DNA of 7,086 bases from Nitrospira sp. ST-bin4 (GCA_002083565.1 MSXM01000038.1:15533-22618), one strand, 5' to 3'. Positions 1 to 6,858 are shown, numbered from the stretch's first letter. Numbers and translations are program-made. The notes: generated by a model from the sequence alone, not told the origin.

Positions 1-1420
1 CCGGATTGCCCTGCGCGTCGGCAATGACTTTGACCAACGGACGCTCGCCGTCCGAAGTGCTGGCGGCCGGTTTGAGGACGACCGCAAATTCATCGCTGGT
101 CAGCTCCACGATGCTGCCGATGGGGACGATACCCACGCAGGTGACGAAGAGTTTGAGGAGTGTCGAGTCAAAGCTCTTCCCGGATTTTTGAAACATCATG
201 TTCAGGACTTTCGCCGGTGCCATCGGTTCTCGGCGGTAGACTCGCGACGATGTCATGGCGTCGTAACAATCCGCAATCATGAGAATACGTCCGGTCAAGG
301 ACAGCTTCCACGGGGTTTTCAGTTTGGGGTAACCGGAATAATCCAGATTCATATGGTGCTCGAAGGAGGCCGCAGCCATCCGCGAGGGAAGATTGACGAT
401 GCCACGCAGCTGGGCAAGACTCAAGACCCCCTCCGTCGGGTGACTGCGCATCGCCGCCCATTCATCTTCCGTAAACTCTCCCGGTTTGTTCAGAACCTCC
501 AGTGGGATAGCCGCTTTTCCCATGTCATGAAAGAGCGCCGCCAGACCGAGGTCGGCCAGTTCGACTTTCGGGTAACCCGCCCGATTCGCTAAGGCGATCG
601 ACAGCAGCGCGACATTCACGGAATGCTTCTGTGTGTATTGGTCATGACAACGCAGCGTCGTGAAACCCAGCATTGCCGGTTCGTCGGCCTTCATGAGATC
701 GACGATGTTTTGAATGGCGCGCTTGGCCTGCTTGAAGCTCAAGGTGCCGCCGTCGCGAGTTGCCTGAGTCAGGCGGCCGGCCGCGTCGGATGCTTTTTCA
801 TAGGCGGCTTTCGACCTGGCTTTCTGGCGAAGCTTTGGGTTCGTTTCCGTGGTGTCGTCGCTCACTGCGAACATGCGTGGATCTTCGAGCTGAATGCTGG
901 TTACGGCAAGGGCCGACAATTCCTGCCGGAAGTCCACGATCGACTTAGTGGCGGGATCGAGTCCGGCAAAAAGCGCGGCAAATTCACGGAGGTCTTTGGA
1001 ACTGGTTGCCGAGGAGAAGGTCAGGCCGCCGATTTTCCACTGGTTCATGGTGTCGATCACACTGGAGATCACCAGCATTTGCTGCGCACTCACTTTGAGA
1101 TGACTCTCGCCCAGAAAGAGAAAGTCATTCTGCAGCCGTATCGTCACCGGCTTTTCATGAGTGAGCGTTTGAATGAGCGTGAGCATGGTGTCGACGGGTT
1201 TGTCGAGAGCCGCATTGGTGCGGCCGTGAATCTTCGAGGTCTTGATCAGCGTATTCAGCTGGGTGATGAGCTGGAAGCCCAACATCACCAGCTGCTGGTC
1301 GAGGATATCGCTGGCTTCTGAGCCGTGCCCGACTTTTTTCGATAGCGATTTTTCGTGAGTCAGGATCGGCTGTGTTTGGTCTTCGCCGGCCGTCGACTGA
1401 ACTGCATGAGACTCGTTCAC
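1..1420 (-). CDS. HD-GYP domain phosphohydrolase with N-terminal helical sensor-like module (3' end outside window)
   Basis: The frame is open for 473 codons from a GTG at 1420 to the left edge, so the C-terminus is missing. Residues about 266-400 carry the HD-GYP signatures: H266 (QKHSVN), H298-D299 in HDMGK, H327 in SHP, EHHMNLDYSGYP at 354-365, and D394/D397 in IADCYDAMT. HD-GYP proteins are typically metal-dependent phosphodiesterases that degrade cyclic di-GMP. The usual HHExxDGxGYP is altered here (M357 for Glu, Y361 for Gly), so activity is likely but not certain. Residues about 50-156 form a helical module also found in the upstream HEAT protein. Residues about 205-245 look helical, and 436-473 resemble the beta-rich tail common after such domains. 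No signal peptide or membrane segment is visible, so it is probably cytoplasmic. The start is fixed by an in-frame TAG five codons upstream and an AGGGAG ribosome site. It is the second gene of a unit with the HEAT protein. Family is confident; the substrate is inferred. Confidence 0.9.
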   Translation of the reverse strand, partial: MNESHAVQSTAGEDQTQPILTHEKSLSKKVGHGSEASDILDQQLVMLGFQLITQLNTLIKTSKIHGRTNAALDKPVDTMLTLIQTLTHEKPVTIRLQNDFLFLGESHLKVSAQQMLVISSVIDTMNQWKIGGLTFSSATSSKDLREFAALFAGLDPATKSIVDFRQELSALAVTSIQLEDPRMFAVSDDTTETNPKLRQKARSKAAYEKASDAAGRLTQATRDGGTLSFKQAKRAIQNIVDLMKADEPAMLGFTTLRCHDQYTQKHSVNVALLSIALANRAGYPKVELADLGLAALFHDMGKAAIPLEVLNKPGEFTEDEWAAMRSHPTEGVLSLAQLRGIVNLPSRMAAASFEHHMNLDYSGYPKLKTPWKLSLTGRILMIADCYDAMTSSRVYRREPMAPAKVLNMMFQKSGKSFDSTLLKLFVTCVGIVPIGSIVELTSDEFAVVLKPAASTSDGERPLVKVIADAQGNP

Positions 1421-1428
1421 GATGGACG

Positions 1429-1434
1429 CTCCCT
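1429..1434 (-). promoter_or_regulatory. Ribosome binding site of the HD-GYP gene, overlapping the HEAT stop codon
   Basis: AGGGAG on the minus strand lies 8 bases before the GTG at 1420. It overlaps the TAG stop of the preceding HEAT gene (1433-1435). No start codon lies between that in-frame TAG and the GTG, so this site decides the start. The layout suggests that ribosomes finishing the HEAT protein can re-initiate on the HD-GYP gene. Confidence 0.6.
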
Positions 1435-3226
1435 ACTGTTCTGCTTCGGCGGCGGGTTTTCCTTGTTGCCGCCGGTGCGCGTGCGATAATGCGTGGGTAC
1501 AGGCTTGACGAACCGCGGTGCCGCCTTTTTTCGCTCCGAGCTCCAGCGCGGCTGTGGCGGCGGGGGTGGCCAGTTTGCCGAGGGCGTCCGCTGCCAGGAG
1601 GGCCAGTTCCTCTTTTTTCTTCCGGTTGGTCCACGACCATTCCGTCAAGAGGCTTTCCCAATACGGCACCGCTTCATCACCGCATGTCGCTCGAACGGCC
1701 TGGAAGATTGCCCGGCGTTCGCTCATCGGCCGGTCCATGAACTCATCTTCCGATAGGGTCTGGGACCAACTGGAAAATGGAGCCGTGTATTGTCCCGACA
1801 CGAGAAGCTTTAAGGCCGCGATGCGGACGCTTTCCTCCCCGTCAGCCATGAAGGAGATGAGCTTGATGCCATTGCCGCTTGGGCGGAAAAGACTGATCGC
1901 CCGCACGACGTCTTTACGGACCTGCGTATCCGGATACCGCACCAGTTTTTCCACCGGCTCGGCGAATTTCGGATCATTCCACTTCATGAGGATCGCGAGA
2001 AGATTACGGACATAGGCCGGACGCCGGTCCAACAGCCCTTTAATCAATAGATGAGAGAGGTCTTTCGCCAGGACGGCCAGTGCGTCTGAGACGACGGCCT
2101 GATGCGCGGGTGTGTTCAGATTTGCCAGCAGAGAGCAGAGGATCGGTACAGCGTCCGGAGTCATTGCCAGTAGGATGGCGGACAATCCCTCGGTATGCGC
2201 GCCGGGTGTTTGATTGAGGAACGTCTCAATGGCTTTCACCCGGTCTGCGCGACCGATCCCATGTAAGAGAGAGAGGACTTGTTGTTTATGTTCGTCGCTG
2301 AGATCAGGACGAATGGTGTCGGACTCATGGAGCAGGCGCAAAACATGTTCAATGACCGACCATTTCCCTTGGCGAAACAGAGCGTCCAGGATATCGCCCC
2401 AAATACTGAAGAGTTTGGTCAGCAGCGACGAAGATTTTTCCGATGCCAGGATGGCGGTCAGCATGTCCATGATGTACAGGAGGCTGTCCCGAGTGCTCTC
2501 GTTGTCGATTTCTGCTGCCAGGGAGGCGAGTTCTTCCTCACTGACTTCATAGCCGACCAGGCCGGATTGGAGCCGTTTGTTTTGGCCGGCCTGCTCTCCA
2601 CGGCCTTCCGTCTCCTTCCCTGCGCGTCCTTTGCGACTGCGTTCCAGGTCCAGCAAGTTTCGAAGTGTCGAATCGGATGAGCTCATCCCCCCGTCGGTTT
2701 GTGTGGCGCCGCCCCCATCGAGCGACGACCGTGCGATTTCTTCGGCCGTGACGATTGAAATAGTCGGAAGATTGCGAGCCCACAGGCGAGTCACGATGTC
2801 ATCATCATCCAATGTGGGGTCGAAGCCGCCCCAGAGAGAATCCAGAAAGTAGGCGAGGTCGTCCTCTGTGAGTCCTTGATGCAGGGATAATTCCCGGATG
2901 CCGTCCGCGTAGAGTTTGAACGCGACACTCTCGCTGCCGCTGTCTTTGTCCGCATCGGATACCACGGACTCTCGAAACAGGAGAGCCGACCGCTGGATGA
3001 GGACGGTGAGTTTCGAATATGTGGTGAGGTGGCCGGTCAATTCTTGAAAGAGCTGTTGTGAAAACTTTTGGGCTACGGGGTTAGTCGATCCATAGGTGCG
3101 GTTTGATTTCGCGGTTTTGTCGAGTAACTTGAGCACTCGTTTGACGGATGCGATCTCCGGGTCTTCCGTCCCTTTTGCCGCCACCGCAGCGGCCATCATT
3201 TCCTGCGCAGTTTTGAGATCGGTCAT
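1433..3226 (-). CDS. HEAT-repeat protein with N-terminal module shared with the HD-GYP neighbour
   Basis: This is a 597-aa soluble protein without signal peptide or membrane segment. Residues about 28-137 form a module that aligns with residues about 50-156 of the HD-GYP protein (for example NRTYGSTN against SKIHGRTN). Residues about 168-225 are a polar, low-complexity linker rich in Ser, Gly, Arg and Gln. Residues about 240-585 are almost all helical, with repeated amphipathic helix pairs such as 398-413, 420-447, 455-478 and 540-585. This is typical of HEAT/armadillo-like scaffolds, which bind other proteins. I see no catalytic motif. ATG 3226 is preferred over a start 20 codons further upstream because TAGGTG at 3234-3239 lies 7 bases before it, and the extra upstream residues look unlike protein. 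It is the first gene of a minus-strand unit, 12 bases before the HD-GYP gene and in the same frame. The role is unknown; partnership with the HD-GYP protein is inferred. Confidence 0.85.
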   Translation of the reverse strand: MTDLKTAQEMMAAAVAAKGTEDPEIASVKRVLKLLDKTAKSNRTYGSTNPVAQKFSQQLFQELTGHLTTYSKLTVLIQRSALLFRESVVSDADKDSGSESVAFKLYADGIRELSLHQGLTEDDLAYFLDSLWGGFDPTLDDDDIVTRLWARNLPTISIVTAEEIARSSLDGGGATQTDGGMSSSDSTLRNLLDLERSRKGRAGKETEGRGEQAGQNKRLQSGLVGYEVSEEELASLAAEIDNESTRDSLLYIMDMLTAILASEKSSSLLTKLFSIWGDILDALFRQGKWSVIEHVLRLLHESDTIRPDLSDEHKQQVLSLLHGIGRADRVKAIETFLNQTPGAHTEGLSAILLAMTPDAVPILCSLLANLNTPAHQAVVSDALAVLAKDLSHLLIKGLLDRRPAYVRNLLAILMKWNDPKFAEPVEKLVRYPDTQVRKDVVRAISLFRPSGNGIKLISFMADGEESVRIAALKLLVSGQYTAPFSSWSQTLSEDEFMDRPMSERRAIFQAVRATCGDEAVPYWESLLTEWSWTNRKKKEELALLAADALGKLATPAATAALELGAKKGGTAVRQACTHALSHAHRRQQGKPAAEAEQ

Positions 3227-3233
3227 GACGCTA

Positions 3234-3239
3234 CACCTA
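3234..3239 (-). promoter_or_regulatory. Ribosome binding site deciding the HEAT gene start
   Basis: TAGGTG on the minus strand lies 7 bases before ATG 3226. It supports this start over the longer open frame that reaches 3286, which has no comparable site. Confidence 0.5.
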
Positions 3240-3350
3240 CCGTGAGATGGAGGATTCGTCAAGAAAATCGCCATTCTCCACGGCAATTCAGCGAAACTGT
3301 CAGTGGGCAGAGGGATGGTCGGAAACTTGCCTCGCAGGATTGAGCACTTC

Positions 3351-3359
3351 TGCTACAAT
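3351..3359 (+). promoter_or_regulatory. Extended -10 promoter of the SGNH hydrolase/thioredoxin unit
   Basis: TGCTACAAT matches the sigma-70 extended -10 pattern TGnTATAAT with one mismatch. No good -35 box lies 16-18 bases upstream, which an extended -10 does not strictly need. TTGCCT at 3327-3332 is 21 bases away, longer than usual. Transcription would begin near 3366 and give a leader of about 36 bases before the ATG at 3402. The site lies inside the longer open frame that starts at 3303, which supports the shorter start. It is called from sequence pattern only. Confidence 0.5.
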
Positions 3360-3401
3360 CGTCCGTCTTTGCGAGATGCTCGTTGGGGGTGTGCATACGC
3401 G

Positions 3402-4040
3402 ATGGCCCGATCGACTCTTGTCATCTGTTTCGGAGACAGCCTCACGGCGGGTTTTCAATCCCCGAGCAGGGAGCATCCAAGGGGAGAAGACACTCCCTAT
3501 GGGCAATTTTTACAAGACCATCTTGGGACAACGGCGCAGGTTCACACGAGCGGGATATGCGGTGAACTGACCGGTGAAATGGTTCTGCGGTTTCGGCGTG
3601 ATGTGCTCGAGCACAAGCCCGGCTATGTGCCGATTCTAGGCGGGACCAACGATCTGGGTTGGAACGCCTCGCCCAGAGAGGTTATGCGCAATCTGGTCAA
3701 GATGTATGAGCAGACGTTTGCGGCGGGAGGCCTTCCGGTTCCGGTGACGATTCCCTCGATTCGAGTGGAAGACGCCCAGGACAGCCGTGAAGGGCTAGAG
3801 TGGATCGCTGGTCATGTAGCCCGTCGAAACGAGTTGAACCAGTTGATCCAGAGTTATGCGATGTCAAAGGCCATTGCCTGCGTCGATCTGTTTACGGCTA
3901 CGGTAGATCCTGATAGCGGCCAACTCGCGCAGGTCTATTCGAACGACGGGATTCATCTGACCACTGCCGGGTATCGGCTATTCGCGGAAGAGGTTGCCCT
4001 TGTTCTGAAACCCTTGCTGTCGGGCAGGTTGGAACCGTGA
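3402..4040 (+). CDS. SGNH/GDSL-type hydrolase (cytoplasmic esterase/lysophospholipase-like)
   Basis: This 212-aa protein has all the SGNH hydrolase blocks. They are FGDSLTAGF with nucleophile S13, block II SGICGELT with oxyanion G54, block III GGTND with N83, and block V DGIHLTTAGY with D182 and H185. Such enzymes hydrolyse ester or thioester bonds in lipids, acylated sugars or acyl-CoA. The closest familiar type is TesA/arylesterase-like, but the substrate cannot be read from sequence. Unlike periplasmic TesA, it begins almost at the first beta strand and has no signal peptide, so it should be cytoplasmic. ATG 3402 is chosen because the conserved fold begins five residues later and the promoter lies just upstream. 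GGGGG at 3385-3389 is a rather distant ribosome site. Its stop overlaps the next start by four bases, so it is co-expressed with the thioredoxin-like protein. Fold and catalytic residues are confident; the substrate is unknown. Confidence 0.92.
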   Translation: MARSTLVICFGDSLTAGFQSPSREHPRGEDTPYGQFLQDHLGTTAQVHTSGICGELTGEMVLRFRRDVLEHKPGYVPILGGTNDLGWNASPREVMRNLVKMYEQTFAAGGLPVPVTIPSIRVEDAQDSREGLEWIAGHVARRNELNQLIQSYAMSKAIACVDLFTATVDPDSGQLAQVYSNDGIHLTTAGYRLFAEEVALVLKPLLSGRLEP

Positions 4041-4369
4041 GGGGCAGATTGCAAGCCGTTACCGATCGGGAGTTCGATCGGGTGATCGAGGCAAGTTCCG
4101 TCCCGGTGTTGGTGAAGTTCTGGAAGCCCGGCTGCGGTCATTGCCAGGCGTTGGCGAAGGAATTGGAGCTGCTGCAGCAAGAGTTGGGTGAGCGGGTGCT
4201 CATCCTGGCAATGAATGTCGATGAGGAGTTTCAGATCCCCGCCGAGCTGGAGATCTCGTCCCTTCCCGCGCTGGCGTTGTATCGCGACGGCGCCTTCGTG
4301 AAATTCATCGGCGGGTTGGGAAAGAAGGCCGAGCTTCTGAAGCAACTCGAGCGCGAGGTGGGCCGGTAG
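4037..4369 (+). CDS. Thioredoxin-fold protein with CGHC active site
   Basis: This 110-aa protein has the length and layout of a single thioredoxin domain. It has the active site FWKPGCGHC (C33, C36), the cis-proline at P77 in SSLPALALYRDG, and the closing helix after FIGGLGKKAEL. Thioredoxins reduce or exchange protein disulfides, and with no signal peptide this one should act in the cytoplasm. It departs from standard TrxA in three places: the pair is CGHC, as in protein disulfide isomerases, not CGPC; Gly replaces the Trp before the first Cys; and K27 occupies the place of the buried Asp (Asp26 of E. coli TrxA). It is therefore probably a specialised oxidoreductase. It starts with GTG at 4037, overlapping the hydrolase stop as GTGA, with AGG 8 bases upstream. 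That arrangement implies translational coupling. Its stop lies 16 bases from the convergent zwf stop. Confidence 0.9.
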   Translation: MRGRLQAVTDREFDRVIEASSVPVLVKFWKPGCGHCQALAKELELLQQELGERVLILAMNVDEEFQIPAELEISSLPALALYRDGAFVKFIGGLGKKAELLKQLEREVGR

Positions 4370-4384
4370 CGACAGCGACCGGCC
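4361..4384. terminator. Possible bidirectional hairpin between the thioredoxin gene and zwf
   Basis: GGCCGGT (4361-4367) and ACCGGCC (4378-4384) form a perfect 7-bp GC-rich stem around a 10-base loop. It sits exactly between two convergent genes and overlaps the thioredoxin stop. Neither strand has a T tract after the stem, so it is not a textbook intrinsic terminator. It may still pause polymerase from both sides or protect 3' ends. Confidence 0.35.
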
Positions 4385-4385
4385 G

Positions 4386-5930
4386 TTAGAGCACCCGCCA
4401 GGATCGTCCGTCGTTTTGGATGAGGCGGTCCGCCTCTACCGGCCCCCAGGTGCCGGCTTGGTATTCGGGCAGCCAGCGCTGTCCCAGTTTCTCCCAGGCC
4501 TCAAGGACCTGTGTGATCCAGGCCCAGGAGGCTTCCACGGCATCGCGCCGCATGAAGCGGGAGGCGTCTCCTGCCATGACGTCGAGCAAGAGGCGTTCAT
4601 AGGCCTCCGGCGAGGGACGGCCGAAAACTTCCCCATATTTGAAGTTCATCTCGACGGGATGAGTTTGCGCGCGAGTGCCCGGCACCCGCGAGACGATGCG
4701 TAACGAAAGCCCTTCTTCCGGCTGAATCCTCAAGGTCAGGACGTTCGGGGCTTGCGGCGCCTGTGCGTTCGCGTTGAAGAGGATTTGCGGGATCTCCTTG
4801 AATTGCACGGCCACTTCGCTGGCCCGGAGCGGCAAGGCTTTTCCCGTTCGCAAATAAAACGGCACACCGGACCACCGCCAGTTTTCCACAAAACATTTCA
4901 GGGCGACGTAAGTCTCGGTGATTGAATCGGGTTTCACGCCTTTCTCACGCCGATAACCCGGGACTGGTTTGCCGTGCGCCGTGCCTTCCGTGTATTGCGC
5001 CCGCACCGTGTACTGTTCCACGTCCTTCGCAGTAATGGGCCGGAGGCATCGCAGCACTTCCATTTTTGAGTTTCGGACCACGTCCGGATCCAGCGAATAC
5101 GGCGGTTCCATGGCGACGAGACAGAGCAGCTGGAGCAGGTGATTCTGAACCATATCCCGCAAGGCGCCGGCTTCTTCATAGTAGGTGGCCCTGGTTCCCA
5201 CGCCTTCCGCTTCGCTCACGGTGATTTGAACGTGATCGATATATTTGTGGTTCCAGATGGGCTCAAAAATGCTGTTGGCAAAGCGTACGACCATGAGGTT
5301 CTGGACCGTTTCTTTGCCGAGGTAATGATCGATGCGGAAAATGGCCGATTCGTCAAACACCCGGCCTGTCACCGCATTGATGGCTTGCGCCGAGGCCAGA
5401 TCGCGCCCGACCGGTTTTTCGACGATGATGCGGGCATAGGGCGAACGAGTGGCCGAAGTGCCCGCGAGTCCGGATCCGGCTAAGCCTTCGCAAACGGGGG
5501 TGAAGGAGCTGGGAGGAATGCTGAGATAGAAAATGCGATTTCCCGGCAGCTCGAATGTGCGTTCGAGTTCCTCCGCGCGCGCTTTAAGTCGCACATAGGT
5601 CTGAGGGTCGTCGTTCTCGCCGGCCAGATAGAAGATATGCCGGGCAAAGCCATTCCAGGTGTCTTCGATCAACGCTTGCCGGGAATGTTTGACGACCCCG
5701 TCGCGCACGGTGGCTCGAAACTCTTCGTCGCTCATCGGCGTGCGGCCCAGTCCCAGCACGACGTAGTTCGAGGGCAGCAGTCCATCGAGGAGCAGATTGT
5801 AGAGCGCCGGGATCAGGCGGCGGCGGGCCAGATCGCCCGACCCTCCAAAAATAACCAGGGTGCAGGGCTCAACAGGCGGCAAGGTTTCTTGCGCGGGGCT
5901 ATTTTCGACTCGCTGATTCTGTGAGGCCAT
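4386..5930 (-). CDS. zwf: Glucose-6-phosphate 1-dehydrogenase
   Basis: This 514-aa enzyme oxidises glucose 6-phosphate to 6-phosphogluconolactone with reduction of NAD(P)+, the entry step of the oxidative pentose phosphate pathway in the cytoplasm. The N-terminal Rossmann domain has VIFGGSGDLARRRL (27-39). EKPVG (171-175) and RIDHYLGKE (199-207) are the family signatures; the latter contains D201 and the substrate-phosphate-binding H202. H264 in RDMVQNH is the expected catalytic base, and YLRTGKALP (359-367) is also conserved. The R36-R38 cluster after GDLA fits NADP+ use. Length is slightly above the usual 480-500 because of a polar N-terminal tail of about 20 residues. ATG 5930 is chosen over a TTG at 5945 because GAAGGA sits 4 bases before it. 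It follows gnd by 29 bases on the same strand and is probably co-transcribed with it. The frame is intact and all key residues are present. Confidence 0.97.
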   Translation of the reverse strand: MASQNQRVENSPAQETLPPVEPCTLVIFGGSGDLARRRLIPALYNLLLDGLLPSNYVVLGLGRTPMSDEEFRATVRDGVVKHSRQALIEDTWNGFARHIFYLAGENDDPQTYVRLKARAEELERTFELPGNRIFYLSIPPSSFTPVCEGLAGSGLAGTSATRSPYARIIVEKPVGRDLASAQAINAVTGRVFDESAIFRIDHYLGKETVQNLMVVRFANSIFEPIWNHKYIDHVQITVSEAEGVGTRATYYEEAGALRDMVQNHLLQLLCLVAMEPPYSLDPDVVRNSKMEVLRCLRPITAKDVEQYTVRAQYTEGTAHGKPVPGYRREKGVKPDSITETYVALKCFVENWRWSGVPFYLRTGKALPLRASEVAVQFKEIPQILFNANAQAPQAPNVLTLRIQPEEGLSLRIVSRVPGTRAQTHPVEMNFKYGEVFGRPSPEAYERLLLDVMAGDASRFMRRDAVEASWAWITQVLEAWEKLGQRWLPEYQAGTWGPVEADRLIQNDGRSWRVL

Positions 5931-5934
5931 GATG

Positions 5935-5940
5935 TCCTTC
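5935..5940 (-). promoter_or_regulatory. Ribosome binding site deciding the zwf start
   Basis: GAAGGA on the minus strand lies 4 bases before ATG 5930. It falls inside the five codons that a TTG start at 5945 would add, so the ATG is the better start. Confidence 0.6.
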
Positions 5941-5959
5941 TGCAAAAATCAATACAGGG

Positions 5960-6853
5960 TTATCGCCGGACCGCATGGCCGCCGAATGCGTTCCGCAACG
6001 CGGCCAGCATTTTTTCCGCGAAGGATTCCTCCTGCCGCGACCGGAAACGGGTAAAGAGAGCGGTGGTGAGCGTCGGAACCGGCACGTCTTTTTCAATCGC
6101 ATCGGCGATCATCCAGCGGCCCTCACCGGAATCTTGCACGTACCCCTTCAGTTTTTCCAGTTTTTGATCGTCTTTGAGCGCACCCGCGGCCAGTTCAAGC
6201 AGCCAGGAACGCACGACGCTGCCGTGCATCCAGAGGTCGGCGATGCGTGCCAGATCCAGTTTGTACTCGCTCTTCGACATCAATTCGAATCCTTCGGCAT
6301 ACCCCTGCATCATGCTGTACTCGATGCCGTTATGCACCATTTTCACATAGTGCCCGGCACCGGCGGCGCCGACATGGGCCCAGCCGTCGTCCGGAGCGAG
6401 GGTCTTGAAGACCGGCGCCAGCCGGTTGACCGCGGCGTTCTCACCTCCGACCATGAGGCAGTAGCCGACCTTCAACCCCCAGATGCCTCCGCTGGTTCCG
6501 GCGTCTACATAGTGGATGCCGCGGGTCTTGAGTTCGGCGGCACGCCGGACATCGTCGTGGAAACGGGTGTTCCCGCCGTCGATGATGGTGTCACCGGGTT
6601 GCAGGAGCGCTGCGACAGCCTGCACGGTTTCTTCCGTCGGCGCGCCGGATGGCACCATGACCCAGACCGCGCGCGGCGCGCTCAGCTTGCCGACCAGATC
6701 GGCGAGCGATGAGGCTCCGGTGCAGCCCTGAGCGTCGGCCTGTTTGATAAGATCCGCCGACCGATCGAAGGCGACGATGCGATGTTGATCGCGCCGCAGG
6801 CGGGTGACCATATTCATGCCCATTTTCCCGAGACCGATGAATCCCAGCTCCAT
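5960..6853 (-). CDS. gnd: 6-phosphogluconate dehydrogenase, decarboxylating, short (probably NAD+-type) form
   Basis: This 297-aa enzyme converts 6-phosphogluconate to ribulose 5-phosphate and CO2 with reduction of NAD(P)+, the last oxidative step of the pentose phosphate pathway. The N-terminal dinucleotide site is GFIGLGKMGMN (4-14). Substrate and catalytic residues are in AGTSGGIWGLKVGYCLMVGG (118-137) and HYVKMVHNGIEY (168-179), with K171 as general base, N175, and E178 as general acid. At about 300 residues it belongs to the short subfamily, which lacks much of the C-terminal region of the 470-residue E. coli enzyme. D30 ends the second beta strand (VAFDRS) where NADP+-specific forms usually have Asn-Arg, so NAD+ preference is likely but inferred. 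ATG 6853 is preceded by AAGGAG at 5 bases. It is the first visible gene of a unit with zwf 29 bases downstream. Confidence 0.96.
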   Translation of the reverse strand: MELGFIGLGKMGMNMVTRLRRDQHRIVAFDRSADLIKQADAQGCTGASSLADLVGKLSAPRAVWVMVPSGAPTEETVQAVAALLQPGDTIIDGGNTRFHDDVRRAAELKTRGIHYVDAGTSGGIWGLKVGYCLMVGGENAAVNRLAPVFKTLAPDDGWAHVGAAGAGHYVKMVHNGIEYSMMQGYAEGFELMSKSEYKLDLARIADLWMHGSVVRSWLLELAAGALKDDQKLEKLKGYVQDSGEGRWMIADAIEKDVPVPTLTTALFTRFRSRQEESFAEKMLAALRNAFGGHAVRR

Positions 6854-6858
6854 AACTA

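Larger units (their letters stand above)
3227..3401. other. Divergent intergenic region between the HEAT and SGNH hydrolase genes
   Basis: These 175 bases must drive both divergent units. The plus-strand side has the extended -10 at 3351-3359. For the minus strand I find no convincing promoter: a TTGACG at about 3258-3263 would put its -10 on top of the HEAT ribosome site. No small gene is supported here. Confidence 0.5.

Noticed and set aside
168..461. A minus-strand frame of 97 codons inside the HD-GYP region, which could suggest a frameshift.
   Set aside because: The HD-GYP frame reads through without a stop from 1420 to 1, so there is no break to explain.
623..1321. A 232-codon plus-strand open frame.
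   Set aside because: It lies antisense to the HD-GYP gene, whose opposite frame carries all family motifs without interruption. The plus-strand translation has no recognisable domain.
1155..1661. A 168-codon minus-strand frame across the HEAT/HD-GYP junction.
   Set aside because: It is very Arg-rich and out of frame with both real genes, as expected from GC-rich off-frame translation.
3258..3263. TTGACG on the minus strand as a -35 box for the HEAT gene.
   Set aside because: At 17 bases spacing the -10 would be TAGGTG, the HEAT ribosome site itself, which would leave almost no leader.
3331..3375. Inverted repeat CTCGCA (3331-3336) and TGCGAG (3370-3375) bracketing the extended -10, a possible operator.
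   Set aside because: The arms are only 6 bases with a 33-base gap, which is common by chance. No regulator gene lies nearby.
5975..6712. A 245-codon plus-strand open frame.
   Set aside because: It is the antisense shadow of gnd, which is intact and carries the catalytic Lys, Asn and Glu. The shadow is His/Gly/Val-rich and has no recognisable fold.
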